Below the pieces are notes generated by a model. The model was given only the letters and a program-made list of their open reading frames with translations. It was not told the DNA's origin and made no database searches. This document shows positions 1-7,965 of a DNA stretch of 61,517 nt, piece by piece. Both the position numbers and the translations under genes were made by a program. This DNA is from Bacillus sp. ISL-37 (GTDB lineage Bacteria; Bacillota; Bacilli; Bacillales; Cytobacillaceae), in the NCBI RefSeq assembly GCF_018613315.1, contig NZ_JAGGQL010000041.1:1-61517 (forward strand), written 5' to 3'. Every line of letters begins with the position of its first letter. Positions within the stretch are counted from its first letter, which is position 1.

Positions 1-107
1 GTCAGTGGCCGAGAAGGGTACGTATGACGTTTTTTTTGATTCATCTGAGACCCTCGAGCTTAAACCGTGAGCCGTCGTCGGCAGCGTCAGATGTGTATAA
101 GGAACAG
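1..107. other. Sequencing adapter and unassigned contig-end sequence
   Basis: Bases 75-107 match the 33-nt Illumina Nextera read-1 transposase adapter (14-nt tail plus 19-bp Tn5 mosaic end) at 31 of 33 positions. The only differences are an AG/GA exchange at 102-103. Such a match is not expected in a natural chromosome, so the window starts with library or chimeric-read sequence. Bases 1-74 lie outside the adapter and may be index, read-error or chimeric sequence; I cannot assign them. Confidence 0.9.
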
Positions 108-379
108 GCATAAGGGTGCATTTAGCAGTTAAACAGGCCCTTATGTTGGGTTATCGATGCTTATAAGGGTTCATTTAGAAAGCCATTAAGTCTTGGTATC
201 GTTCCTGCTTTTAGGAGTGCTGCAGAAATCCCGGGTGGCCTATCATCAAACACTTAACAAGTAAAAATCCTAGAATCCATGCCCTTAAACTAGGGGGATC
301 TTAAATTAGGTGTATGAATGGTATAAGTAATGGAAAAATAACTTTTCACAAGTTTGTCAAAGTTTTCTTACAAAGTTCG
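108..379. other. Gene-free stretch, origin uncertain
   Basis: No plausible gene is visible. Two near-identical 14-nt words of the type AAGGGTGCATTTAG / AAGGGTTCATTTAG occur about 50 bases apart, near 112 and 164. Because adapter sequence sits immediately to the left, part of this stretch may be low-quality contig end rather than genome. The region from about 300 onward looks like ordinary AT-rich upstream DNA of the iron-regulated lipoprotein. Confidence 0.5.
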
Positions 380-436
380 TTGACAGTGATAATCATTCTC
401 GCCTATAATAACAAATGTCAATGAAAATCATTATCA
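380..436 (+). promoter_or_regulatory. Sigma-A promoter with two Fur boxes
   Basis: TTGACA (380-385) and TATAAT (404-409) are separated by 18 bp. A Fur-type 7-1-7 box with two mismatches to TGATAATnATTATCA fills the spacer (387-401). A second box with one mismatch lies at 422-436, just downstream of the expected start point. This predicts iron repression of the lipoprotein gene at 477. Confidence 0.85.
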
Positions 437-476
437 ATTATATATGAACAAAACATTACATAGGGGGATTTCAACG

Positions 477-1691
477 ATGGACAAAAAGCACCTTAAAGTG
501 ATCTTTGCAAGTTTCTTAATGGCAAGTTCAGTTCTAGCTGCATGTGGAGGAGACGAAACCGCTGAGAAGCCTGAAGAGAACAAGCAGGCAGAAACAGATA
601 AAGAAACAGAAGATACAAAAACGGAAGAACCGAAAGAAGTGAACGTAGAAGATACGGATGCTGCCAAGCAGGCTGCTGCTTACGCTGATATGATGACAGA
701 GCTTGTAAAAGCAAAAGAAGACCAGGAAGTCAATTGGGACACGGTCCAGGAGAAATATGATGCTGGCCTTCAACAAGACGTAGCTGAACTTACTCCAGAA
801 TTCGATCAAGCGATCCAGGCTGCGATCGCGGCAGGTAAAAATGGCGAAATGGAACCGATTATCGCTGTACAATTAATCGATAAGACAACTCAATCTTATT
901 TCTATCAAAATCAAAAAGCGCTACAAAAGGAAGCAGTTGCTGCTTTGACTGATGATAAAAAGGAAGATGCAAATCTTGCATTCGCACAAATCAAGCATCT
1001 GGCTGAAAAAGTTTTAATCCCAACAGCTGAAAAGCGCGACAACTACTACGAGCTTAGCGGAGATTCAAGCCTTGTTGAGAATATCAACTCAGGTTTATCC
1101 GCACAGGAAGAAGCACTGAACTCAGGAAACGCCGAAGACTTCCAGGTTTATCTTCAAGTAACAGATAAATCCATTTACAGAAGCTACTATCTAGCAGCAA
1201 AATCTTATGCTGAGAAAATTGAAGCAGGAGTAAAGGAAGGAAAAGATTCGAAAGAGTTATCTATCATGCAGGCTGAGGCATGGGGCTTCTATCAGGCGAT
1301 TAAAGGATCACTTGGTGGTGGAGATGAAGCAGCAGCTGCCCAGTTAGACAAACTTTTCACGCTTAACACGACTGATCCTGCCACTATTAAAGCTGCAGAA
1401 ACAAATGCATTATTCGCAAAAACAATCGCTGGTAAAATCAAGGGTTACTATGAAAAATCTCCGAAGCTGCTTGCTGAAGATAATGCGGTAGAAGCAAAAG
1501 TAGGCGCAATGGAAGGAAACATGTTCTTGAAAATGCTTCAGGGCCAGATGACTGAAAAATTAGGTGAAGAAAAAACACAAGCTGTCTTTGCTGATGCAGA
1601 GGCATGGTATAATGCCATAGCGGAAAATAAGCCGGAAGATGCAAAAGCAAAAGGCGAAGCAGTAATAAATGCAGTGAATGGTTTGCTTTAA
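477..1691 (+). CDS. Fur-regulated lipoprotein, probable iron-uptake component
   Basis: A 404-residue secreted lipoprotein. The signal peptide ends in the lipobox L20-A21-A22-C23, so the mature protein should be anchored to the outer face of the membrane by Cys23. An acidic Glu/Lys/Thr-rich linker (about 24-60) precedes a long, mostly helical Ala-rich domain that appears to hold two related halves. A single HLAE resembles the HxxE of imelysin/EfeO proteins, but I see no convincing M75 peptidase domain. The start at 477 has the ribosome site AGGGGGAT at 462-469; an upstream in-frame ATG at 444 lacks one. Control by two Fur boxes and the FTR1 permease 5 kb downstream suggest a role in iron acquisition. 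That function is inferred, not shown by motif. Confidence 0.7.
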   Translation: MDKKHLKVIFASFLMASSVLAACGGDETAEKPEENKQAETDKETEDTKTEEPKEVNVEDTDAAKQAAAYADMMTELVKAKEDQEVNWDTVQEKYDAGLQQDVAELTPEFDQAIQAAIAAGKNGEMEPIIAVQLIDKTTQSYFYQNQKALQKEAVAALTDDKKEDANLAFAQIKHLAEKVLIPTAEKRDNYYELSGDSSLVENINSGLSAQEEALNSGNAEDFQVYLQVTDKSIYRSYYLAAKSYAEKIEAGVKEGKDSKELSIMQAEAWGFYQAIKGSLGGGDEAAAAQLDKLFTLNTTDPATIKAAETNALFAKTIAGKIKGYYEKSPKLLAEDNAVEAKVGAMEGNMFLKMLQGQMTEKLGEEKTQAVFADAEAWYNAIAENKPEDAKAKGEAVINAVNGLL

Positions 1692-1697
1692 AAAGGG

Positions 1698-1725
1698 AGA
1701 GCCGCAGCGATGCGGCTCTGTTTTT
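1698..1725 (+). terminator. Rho-independent terminator after the lipoprotein gene
   Basis: A perfect 9-bp stem (AGAGCCGCA / TGCGGCTCT) with a GCGA tetraloop is followed by T5. It starts seven bases after the stop codon. Confidence 0.9.
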
Positions 1726-1733
1726 ACTTTCGA

Positions 1734-1941
1734 GATAAGAAAGTATAAGTTTTCACTTCGAGAATTGTCCAGCTCCAGCGCCTAGCCCCTCGAGACGTTT
1801 CGGTCCGCCCAATCAAGTCAAAGGGCGACTTCAGTGGGCGGCCCTCCGAGGCACACGATGTGCTAGACCCGCCAGCCACAGGACGTGGCGCTTTAAGGCG
1901 GGCAACGCTTGTCGGGGCTGACCAAGGCGCTTGCACTTTTC
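1734..1941 (-). repeat. Dispersed structured repeat, copy A
   Basis: First of five copies of a GC-rich, hairpin-rich intergenic repeat in this window (others at 17656, 23710, 39886, 54924). This copy reads in the opposite orientation to B, D and E. Arms visible are CCGCCCA 1805-1811 with TGGGCGG 1835-1841, enclosing an AAGTC/GACTT stem, and CCCGCC 1868-1873 with GGCGGG 1897-1902, enclosing GCCAC/GTGGC. An outer AGCCCC/GGGGCT pairing closes the fold. The ~35 bp left flank (AAGAAAGTATAAG...TTCGAGAATTG) is shared with copies C and D. No coding capacity is conserved. Confidence 0.9.
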
Positions 1942-1996
1942 ATATAGAAGTAAATACTATGGTAAAATTGGCTTGTGCTAAGAAAGAGGTGTAATC

Positions 1997-2947
1997 GTGA
2001 AAATATTGATCACTGGGGGAGCGGGTTTTATCGGAAGCCATTTTGCGCTCAAAATGCTCAAGGAGCAGCATGAGGTGGCGATCATCGATAATTTGCACCC
2101 CTATTATTCTGTTGAGAGAAAAAGGCAGCATCTTGATGTAATTAAAGAAGCAGGGGATTATCAATTCTATCCAACGGATCTTCTCAACCGCGATGATACT
2201 ATAAGCATTATCAAAAAAATCTCCCCGGATGCGATTGTGCACCTCGCTGCATTGCCCGGTGTGGCATACTCAATCCTTCGTCCTCTCGAATACATAGATT
2301 ATGATGTAAAGGCAACCGTTAACGTACTTGAAGGAGCGGGGCAGGCAGGTGTGAAGCAGGTCATTTTTGCTTCTTCATCATCGGTTTATGGAATGATGAA
2401 AAATACACCATTTAAAGAGGAGATGGCTTCTGGCAAAACTATTTCTCCATACGCGGCCTCAAAATACGCTGCTGAATCCTTCTGCCATGTGTATGGCCAC
2501 CTTTATGGAATGGATGTTAAAATCCTCAGGTTCTTTACCGTATACGGTCCATGGGGCAGGCCTGATATGGCGATCGCCAATTTCATAAAGAAATTGAAGA
2601 ACAGGGAAGAGATTACGGTTTTTGGCCAGGGTGGTACTCGTGATTATACATATGTGAGCGACATTGTGAATGGCATTGGCCTTGCACTGCAAAATTTGCA
2701 GCAAAGCGCAATTATCAATATCGGGTCTGGCAGGCCAATATCGATGGATCAGCTATTGGACGAGCTCAAGTATTACTATCCTGATATGAAGCTAAGGCGT
2801 GAAGAAAATCGTGCCGGAGACGTGGATCGGACATGGGCAGATATATCACTGGCACGTGAATTGCTTGGCTATGAACCAGAGACGGACTTTAGAAAAGGAA
2901 TTGCAGAAACTGTGGCATGGGCTGAGCAGTATGAAGACTTCCTTTAA
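1997..2947 (+). CDS. NAD-dependent sugar-nucleotide epimerase (UDP-glucuronate 4-epimerase/GalE-like)
   Basis: A 316-residue short-chain dehydrogenase of the extended epimerase family. The Rossmann motif GGAGFIGS (7-14) binds NAD. The catalytic set is visible as the SSSSVYG segment and YAASK. The overall sequence is closest in style to UDP-glucuronate/UDP-glucose 4-epimerases such as YtcB, and it probably converts a nucleotide sugar for a surface glycan. It starts at GTG 1997 behind AGAGGTG and overlaps the next gene by 17 bases, so it heads a four-gene cassette (1997-6089) of sugar or lipid-carrier functions. The exact sugar substrate cannot be read from sequence. Confidence 0.85.
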   Translation: MKILITGGAGFIGSHFALKMLKEQHEVAIIDNLHPYYSVERKRQHLDVIKEAGDYQFYPTDLLNRDDTISIIKKISPDAIVHLAALPGVAYSILRPLEYIDYDVKATVNVLEGAGQAGVKQVIFASSSSVYGMMKNTPFKEEMASGKTISPYAASKYAAESFCHVYGHLYGMDVKILRFFTVYGPWGRPDMAIANFIKKLKNREEITVFGQGGTRDYTYVSDIVNGIGLALQNLQQSAIINIGSGRPISMDQLLDELKYYYPDMKLRREENRAGDVDRTWADISLARELLGYEPETDFRKGIAETVAWAEQYEDFL

Positions 2948-3851
2948 GAAACTAACCGCCATCCTGCTGATCTCGGCATTTCTGATTATGACGTTTTTAT
3001 ATCTTGATGCAGGCAGGATCCTCGCTGAAATAAAAGCCATCCTAACAAAACCTGGAGTGCTATTGTTCATTTTTAGCAGTTATTTCCTCGCTTTTTTGGC
3101 AAGAGGATTTGCCTGGAAGCTTTATTTGAACCATAGAGTACGCCTTAAAACCTGCATGTACGGCCTTTTTTACAGCTTGTTGCTGAACCACCTCCTGCCC
3201 GTCAAAGCAGGTGATTTTGCGCGGATCGGTGTGATGAAAGCAAGGGAGCCTGGTATTACTGGGCATGAAGCATTAAATTCTGTGGTTATCCTGCGGGTGA
3301 TGGATACGGCAATCCTCTTTGCTATGGCATCGGCTGGTCTCGCTTTTCTTGAACTGCCCCTGAATGGCGCGGTGCTTGTATGGATCGGAGTAATAGGATG
3401 CGTATTCACTATCATTCTTTACATTAAATTCCGGGCTTTTTTTGACAGACAAATATCTATAATGAAAACTGCCTTCTCTGGCTGGCGGGGAATCTGGATC
3501 ATTGGGTTGACCTTAATTAGCTGGATGCTGGAAGCTGCAGTGATTTATGGGGTTGTATTAAATGGTGGTGGCATAATCAGTTTCGTACAGGCTGTTTGGG
3601 TAAACAGTATCACGGTTGCGGGGCAGATTTTTCAAATTACACCTGGAGGAATTGCCAGCTATGAGGCCATTATGGTTTTCGCATTGGGAGCTAATGGGAT
3701 AGCCGCAGAAAATGCGTATACAGCTGCGCTGATTACCCATGGACTGAAATATTTATTTTCATTCATCGTTGGAGGGATTGCCTTGGTTGCTTATCCTGTG
3801 CCGACGGCTTTATTGAAAAAATGGACTAGAGAAAGGGGCACCGAATCATGA
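2931..3851 (+). CDS. Flippase-like membrane protein (LPG synthase TM domain / UPF0104)
   Basis: A 306-residue polytopic membrane protein with about eight hydrophobic segments. It belongs to the family of the flippase domain of lysylphosphatidylglycerol synthase (MprF N-terminal half, AglD-like), without the aminoacyl-transferase half. The conserved segments NHLLPVKAGDFARIG and QITPGGIASYEAIM are typical. Such proteins are thought to move lipid-linked precursors across the membrane. I chose ATG 2931, inside the end of the epimerase gene, because the protein then begins with Lys and a first membrane helix; the longer upstream frame is not family-like. It overlaps the next gene by ATGA. Confidence 0.8.
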   Translation: MKTSFKKLTAILLISAFLIMTFLYLDAGRILAEIKAILTKPGVLLFIFSSYFLAFLARGFAWKLYLNHRVRLKTCMYGLFYSLLLNHLLPVKAGDFARIGVMKAREPGITGHEALNSVVILRVMDTAILFAMASAGLAFLELPLNGAVLVWIGVIGCVFTIILYIKFRAFFDRQISIMKTAFSGWRGIWIIGLTLISWMLEAAVIYGVVLNGGGIISFVQAVWVNSITVAGQIFQITPGGIASYEAIMVFALGANGIAAENAYTAALITHGLKYLFSFIVGGIALVAYPVPTALLKKWTRERGTES

Positions 3852-5314
3852 AAAGTGCTTCAAAGTTTGAAAAATTCGCGGCCCGAAGCTGGAATTTACT
3901 TAATGAAGGGAAGCCTTTCACGCCAATTTTTACAGTTGGCACAATGGTATTATTTCATCTCGGAGATTTGGGCAATACAGCTGGGATCACAGAGTTTTTA
4001 CTCGCGCTCTTGACTGTGCTACCGTTATTCATCATGTATTTTGTTTATGATTTTCCACTTTTTTTGAGAAACTATCTGTGGATTCCCCTTGTCGTTTTTA
4101 TTATCGCTTGGCCTGAACTGAATATAAATCTGCTGCTTTTCGCTGCTGGATTATACTTTTTCTTTACAGTGTTTTTCTGGGGCACGTTTTATTATCACCT
4201 CAGGATCGGTACTTCATGGCTTAACTTCACGAGATTTTGGAAGCTTGTTTTGAAGAATAGTGACTCTACCAGCGGCAATGCCCAGGAGCAGCTTCCAAAA
4301 GTATTCCTGCTGCTCTCTGTTTGGGAACTGTCATTCACTGCATTAGCAGGTGGCGCAAGTGTGCCATTGCTTGATATTGTTCTGTTTTATGGTTTTGTAC
4401 TGCTTTTTGCGTTCATTCTCCACAGGTATTTGTTTGACTGGAAGCCAAAAGCGTATGAGAGCTTTACGAAGGATGAGGGGCCAAAAGTACCTGACAATGG
4501 CCTGTCAGATAAGGTCATTGTCATCGTCATCGATGGAATGCGCAAAGAACGCTTTTATGAGGCAAATACGCCATTTCTTGATCAGTTAAAAGAAAATGGT
4601 ACAGAATATTTGAATATGGAAACAGTGTACCCTGCAAGGACCGTGGTTTGTTTTAGTTCCATGTTCACCGGAACCTATCCGTTTGAGCATGGCATTAAAT
4701 CAAATATGGTCTATAAGCTTGGGGTCAATACAGAAACAATTTTTGACTCGCTTCGCAAAGTGGGCAAAAGAGGGAGACTCCTTGGCATAGCACATCTCGT
4801 TGATGCGATGGGCAGTGATGTCGAGACAGTTACCGCTGTCATGCATAAGGACAAAGCAGACACAAATATGCTTGCGAGGGCAAGAAAAATCATGGATGAA
4901 CAAGATCCGGATTTATTCATCGTCCAGATGATCGGTACGGACCAGGTTGGTCACAGCCGCGGCGTCCTCTATGATGATTATATTGAAAAAATCGAAGAAG
5001 CAGACGCCTTGATTAAAGAGTTTGTACACTGGCTTGAAGCTGAAGGGAAAATGGAGAACACCACACTTGTTGTCTGTGCTGACCACGGACAAGCTGATGG
5101 CATCGGCGGGCACGGCCACCTGGATGAAGGAGAACGGTTTGTTCCATTTTTCATGCATGGTCCGCATATTGCCAGGGGGGTTAAAGTCCAGGAAAAACAT
5201 AGTCTGGTTTCACTGGCACCGACAATCTCCTATCTCATGGGTGCACCATATCCATCCAGCAGCAGGGGGAAAGTTTTAATGGATGCAATAAAAGCAGAGA
5301 AGGATGAGAGTTAA
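3848..5314 (+). CDS. Membrane-anchored type I phosphodiesterase / alkaline-phosphatase-superfamily protein
   Basis: A 488-residue protein. Residues about 25-205 contain several membrane segments, and about 220-470 form an alkaline-phosphatase-fold phosphodiesterase/nucleotide pyrophosphatase domain. Metal-site elements visible are IVIDGM near 227, the nucleophile Thr in YPARTVV near 262, then DHGQADG near 412 and GHGHLDEGE near 421. It probably hydrolyses a phosphodiester or phosphomonoester, or transfers a phospho-group, in lipid or glycan metabolism. ATGA coupling to the preceding flippase-like gene and an 11-base overlap with the next gene indicate one transcript. The substrate is unknown. 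Confidence 0.85.
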   Translation: MKSASKFEKFAARSWNLLNEGKPFTPIFTVGTMVLFHLGDLGNTAGITEFLLALLTVLPLFIMYFVYDFPLFLRNYLWIPLVVFIIAWPELNINLLLFAAGLYFFFTVFFWGTFYYHLRIGTSWLNFTRFWKLVLKNSDSTSGNAQEQLPKVFLLLSVWELSFTALAGGASVPLLDIVLFYGFVLLFAFILHRYLFDWKPKAYESFTKDEGPKVPDNGLSDKVIVIVIDGMRKERFYEANTPFLDQLKENGTEYLNMETVYPARTVVCFSSMFTGTYPFEHGIKSNMVYKLGVNTETIFDSLRKVGKRGRLLGIAHLVDAMGSDVETVTAVMHKDKADTNMLARARKIMDEQDPDLFIVQMIGTDQVGHSRGVLYDDYIEKIEEADALIKEFVHWLEAEGKMENTTLVVCADHGQADGIGGHGHLDEGERFVPFFMHGPHIARGVKVQEKHSLVSLAPTISYLMGAPYPSSSRGKVLMDAIKAEKDES

Positions 5315-6089
5315 ATTGAGTAAAGTTATCGTATTTTTGCCGGCTTTCAACGAAGAAGAATCAATTGGTGAAGTAATTGAAAACATTCCACGCAGTTTCG
5401 CCGGTGCTGATCAAGTGGAAGTGTTGGTCATTGATGATGGGTCAACGGATGCCACGGTTGCTGAAGCGAAAAAAGCAGGCGCCGACCATATCATTAGTTT
5501 TGAAAAAAACCGCGGCCTGGGAGCCGCGGTAAGGAAAGGCATTGAGGAATGTTTTAGCATGGGGGCTGATGTCGGAGTTATGATTGATGCTGATGGTGAA
5601 TATCCCGCATGGCAAATCCCAGACATAGTTAAGCCAATACTAAATGGAGAAACCGATTATACAATGGGTTCCCGTTTTATGGGCACAATAAAAGGAATGA
5701 AATTTCATCGCAGGATGGGGAATTATTTTTTCACCTTCCTGCAAACATTGTTGTTAAGAAAGTGGTTATACGATGGCCAATCCGGGATGAGGGCTTTTTC
5801 ACGAAAAGTGCTACAGCATGCTGAAATCATTCATGATTACAATTATGCGCAGGTATTGACACTCAATCTTGTCAGAAAAGGATTCAGGGTGCTTGAAGTG
5901 CCGATCAAATACAGGGTCAGGACCACTGGAACATCGTTCATTTCATTCAAGAAATATATGACGAATGTCGTGCCGGCTGTGTACCGTGAAATGTCCAGGC
6001 CTGTCTCCAAGGTAGTTGGGGTAAATCAATCCCAATCTAAAAACAGTAAAAATAGTGACAAAAAAGTGACGGTTGTCAAATATGATTGA
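5304..6089 (+). CDS. Family 2 glycosyltransferase (polyprenyl-phosphate sugar synthase type)
   Basis: A 261-residue GT2 enzyme resembling dolichol/undecaprenyl-phosphate glycosyltransferases. The nucleotide-sugar signature VLVIDDGSTDAT is followed by the DADGEYP acidic motif, and by the family-like middle section with GSRFMG, MGNYFFT and DGQSGMRAF. It lacks long C-terminal membrane helices, so it is probably peripheral. It likely charges a lipid carrier with a sugar, which fits the epimerase, flippase-like and later membrane transferase genes. The start is uncertain: ATG 5304 gives an overlap with the upstream gene, and TTG 5316 is an alternative. The stop overlaps the next promoter. Confidence 0.85.
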   Translation: MRVKLSKVIVFLPAFNEEESIGEVIENIPRSFAGADQVEVLVIDDGSTDATVAEAKKAGADHIISFEKNRGLGAAVRKGIEECFSMGADVGVMIDADGEYPAWQIPDIVKPILNGETDYTMGSRFMGTIKGMKFHRRMGNYFFTFLQTLLLRKWLYDGQSGMRAFSRKVLQHAEIIHDYNYAQVLTLNLVRKGFRVLEVPIKYRVRTTGTSFISFKKYMTNVVPAVYREMSRPVSKVVGVNQSQSKNSKNSDKKVTVVKYD

Positions 6090-6120
6090 CATTCAAAATG
6101 ATAATCATTATCATTATCAT
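6086..6120 (+). promoter_or_regulatory. Sigma-A promoter overlapped by near-consensus Fur box
   Basis: TTGACA (6086-6091) and TATCAT (6109-6114) are 17 bp apart. GATAATCATTATCATTATC at 6100-6118 matches the 19-bp Fur consensus with one mismatch and covers the -10 region. The -35 element overlaps the stop codon of the preceding glycosyltransferase gene. This predicts strong iron repression of the 6140-7857 operon. Confidence 0.9.
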
Positions 6121-6139
6121 TGTAGGAGGGAAACAGCAA

Positions 6140-6889
6140 ATGAAAAAAGCTATATTTTTTTGTTTATCAATGATATTGATTCTCATTAACAGCGTTCCTA
6201 TGACTGCAAATGCTTATTCATATGGTGATCCCAATGAAGAGAAAGTTGCGGAAGTCTATAAGGAAATGCAGTTGAAACTTGATGAGGACCCTCCAAACTT
6301 CTCGGCTGCAACATCCCTGTTTGAAACGGTTAAAGAAGAGATCGATATGCATATGGGAACCGAGCCAGGGGAAGTTATCATGAAAAGTTTGGAAGAAGAA
6401 GATAAAGAAGCAACTATTGAGAATATGGAAAAACTCCTTGTGTTGAATGTTGCAAGAAGGCTTGAAAGCATTGAAAAGAGTTTTGAGGAGTATGATACAT
6501 CAAAGAAGCTGCTGGCAAAAGGTTATGCTACATATCAGGCGCTTTCGCCAAAGGTAGGAGCAAGTAAGCCTGAAACAGACAGAGCAATAAAGGCCGACTT
6601 TGATGCTGCACTGGAAGCACTAGGAAATCCCGGACTTTTTGGAGTCGGGAAGAAACCTTCTGACATAGAAATTTTTAAAGAGAAGAAAGAGGAAATCCTG
6701 AACGCATTGCAAGACGAATTCGATCTTCCAAACCTGGAAGTCGGCCATTTTACAGATACAGAAGAAGAAGAGGGCCCTGGCAAAAAGGACTGGACAGATC
6801 GTTCGAATATCCGTAACTGGATTCCTTTGATCCTGATTGTCGCGGTCATTGGTGCGATTGTCGTTATTGGTATTAAGAGAAGAAGATAA
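6140..6889 (+). CDS. Secreted, C-terminally anchored protein of an FTR1 iron-uptake operon
   Basis: A 249-residue protein with an N-terminal signal peptide (first ~26 residues, ending near ANAYS). It has an acidic helical ectodomain and a single C-terminal membrane helix (about 228-244) followed by KRRR, giving an outside-facing protein anchored at its C terminus. The start at 6140 follows the ribosome site TAGGAGGG; the in-frame codons upstream lie in the Fur box. It resembles the extracellular domain found fused to or next to FTR1 permeases in Gram-positive bacteria and may bind or deliver iron to the permease. That role rests on context: a Fur box directly upstream and ftr1 38 bases downstream. 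Confidence 0.75.
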   Translation: MKKAIFFCLSMILILINSVPMTANAYSYGDPNEEKVAEVYKEMQLKLDEDPPNFSAATSLFETVKEEIDMHMGTEPGEVIMKSLEEEDKEATIENMEKLLVLNVARRLESIEKSFEEYDTSKKLLAKGYATYQALSPKVGASKPETDRAIKADFDAALEALGNPGLFGVGKKPSDIEIFKEKKEEILNALQDEFDLPNLEVGHFTDTEEEEGPGKKDWTDRSNIRNWIPLILIVAVIGAIVVIGIKRRR

Positions 6890-6927
6890 TAAATTTTGAT
6901 GACACCTTGGAGAGGGGAGAATCAGCA

Positions 6928-7857
6928 ATGGAAGTTCAAGCATTATTGATTACTTTTCGTGAAGTATTGGAAGCGTTATTAATCATCGGAATCATCACAA
7001 CATACTTAAAGAGAACCGGTAATCCAAAATATACAAAGTATGTCTGGCTGGGTGCCGGACTTGCTGTTCTGGCTAGTATCGGGGTTGCGATCCTGTTCCA
7101 GGTCGTATTTACAGGTTTCGCGGCAATGGGCAGTGAGATTTATTTAAAAATCGGGATTATGATCGTGTCTACGGTACTCTTGACCCAGATGGTATTCTGG
7201 ATGGCGAGCCATAGCAAGGATCTTAAAGGCAACATGGAAGGGAAAATGAAGAAATTCATCTCGACAGGAAACATTGTCGGCATGGTCATCCACTCATTCC
7301 TTGTCGTCCTGCGTGAAGGTATTGAAACGGTCTTCTTCTTTGCGGCAATCACAGGTGGTAACATCGGTGCTGCCATGCAGGGATGGGGAGCAATCACTGG
7401 TACATTGCTTGCCGTTGGCGTCTCTTACATGTTCTTCAAAGGTACAATGAAGGTTAAGCTTAAGACCTTCTTCCAAATCACTGGTGCATTCATCATCCTG
7501 ATTTCTGCTGGATTGCTTGTTCAGGCAATTTCAATGATGCAGGATGTGAACATAATCGGCAGCGTTATGTACCATGTTTACGATATAACTTGGCTATTGC
7601 CTGAACACCCGATTGATTATGCACATTATCTCCGTGATACTGGTGTTGCTCCGCTTATCTCTGGTGATGTGGGCATCTTCCTGAAGGCTCTGTTTGGATA
7701 CTCATCGATGCCTTCGATTGAAGAAGTCATTGCGTATATCGGATACTTTGCGGCAATCTACCTGCTGACTTCATCACGCAGCCCTAAGAAAGTGAAGGCT
7801 GTTGAAAACAATGCTGCAGAGAATAAGCAAGTAGTATTGAACCCACAAGTTAAATAA
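6928..7857 (+). CDS. FTR1-family high-affinity iron permease
   Basis: A 309-residue integral membrane protein with about seven helices, homologous to EfeU/Ftr1 permeases. Both diagnostic REXXE iron-binding motifs are present: R11-EVLE in helix 1 and R129-EGIE in a later helix. It imports iron across the cytoplasmic membrane. I place the start at ATG 6928 behind GAGAGGGGAG, so that REVLE falls at the family's usual position; an in-frame start at 6907 is less likely. It is cotranscribed with the anchored protein at 6140 from the Fur-controlled promoter. No DyP peroxidase (EfeB) or EfeO-type partner is adjacent, but the lipoprotein at 477 could serve as a second extracellular component. Confidence 0.92.
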   Translation: MEVQALLITFREVLEALLIIGIITTYLKRTGNPKYTKYVWLGAGLAVLASIGVAILFQVVFTGFAAMGSEIYLKIGIMIVSTVLLTQMVFWMASHSKDLKGNMEGKMKKFISTGNIVGMVIHSFLVVLREGIETVFFFAAITGGNIGAAMQGWGAITGTLLAVGVSYMFFKGTMKVKLKTFFQITGAFIILISAGLLVQAISMMQDVNIIGSVMYHVYDITWLLPEHPIDYAHYLRDTGVAPLISGDVGIFLKALFGYSSMPSIEEVIAYIGYFAAIYLLTSSRSPKKVKAVENNAAENKQVVLNPQVK

Positions 7858-7890
7858 TCAATTAGATTCGAGGCTTCATGATCCTCTCTC

Positions 7891-7924
7891 CAAAAAAGTA
7901 CAGGGAATTTCCTTGTACTTTTTT
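7891..7924 (+). terminator. Terminator after the iron permease
   Basis: An inverted repeat AAAAAAGTACA(G)GG / CC(T)TGTACTTTTTT closes the FTR1 operon. The U-tract follows the right arm. Confidence 0.85.
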
Positions 7925-7965
7925 CATACGTAAAAATGATTTCCATGGAAGTTAGTTGGTGTAAA

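Noticed and set aside
444-476. ATG 444 as lipoprotein start
   Set aside because: It lies just after the Fur box with no ribosome site, and would place extra residues before the signal peptide.
477-1691. M75-type EfeO/imelysin iron-binding lipoprotein
   Set aside because: Only an isolated HLAE resembles the HxxE motif and the surrounding GxHxxE context is missing, so I left the family open.
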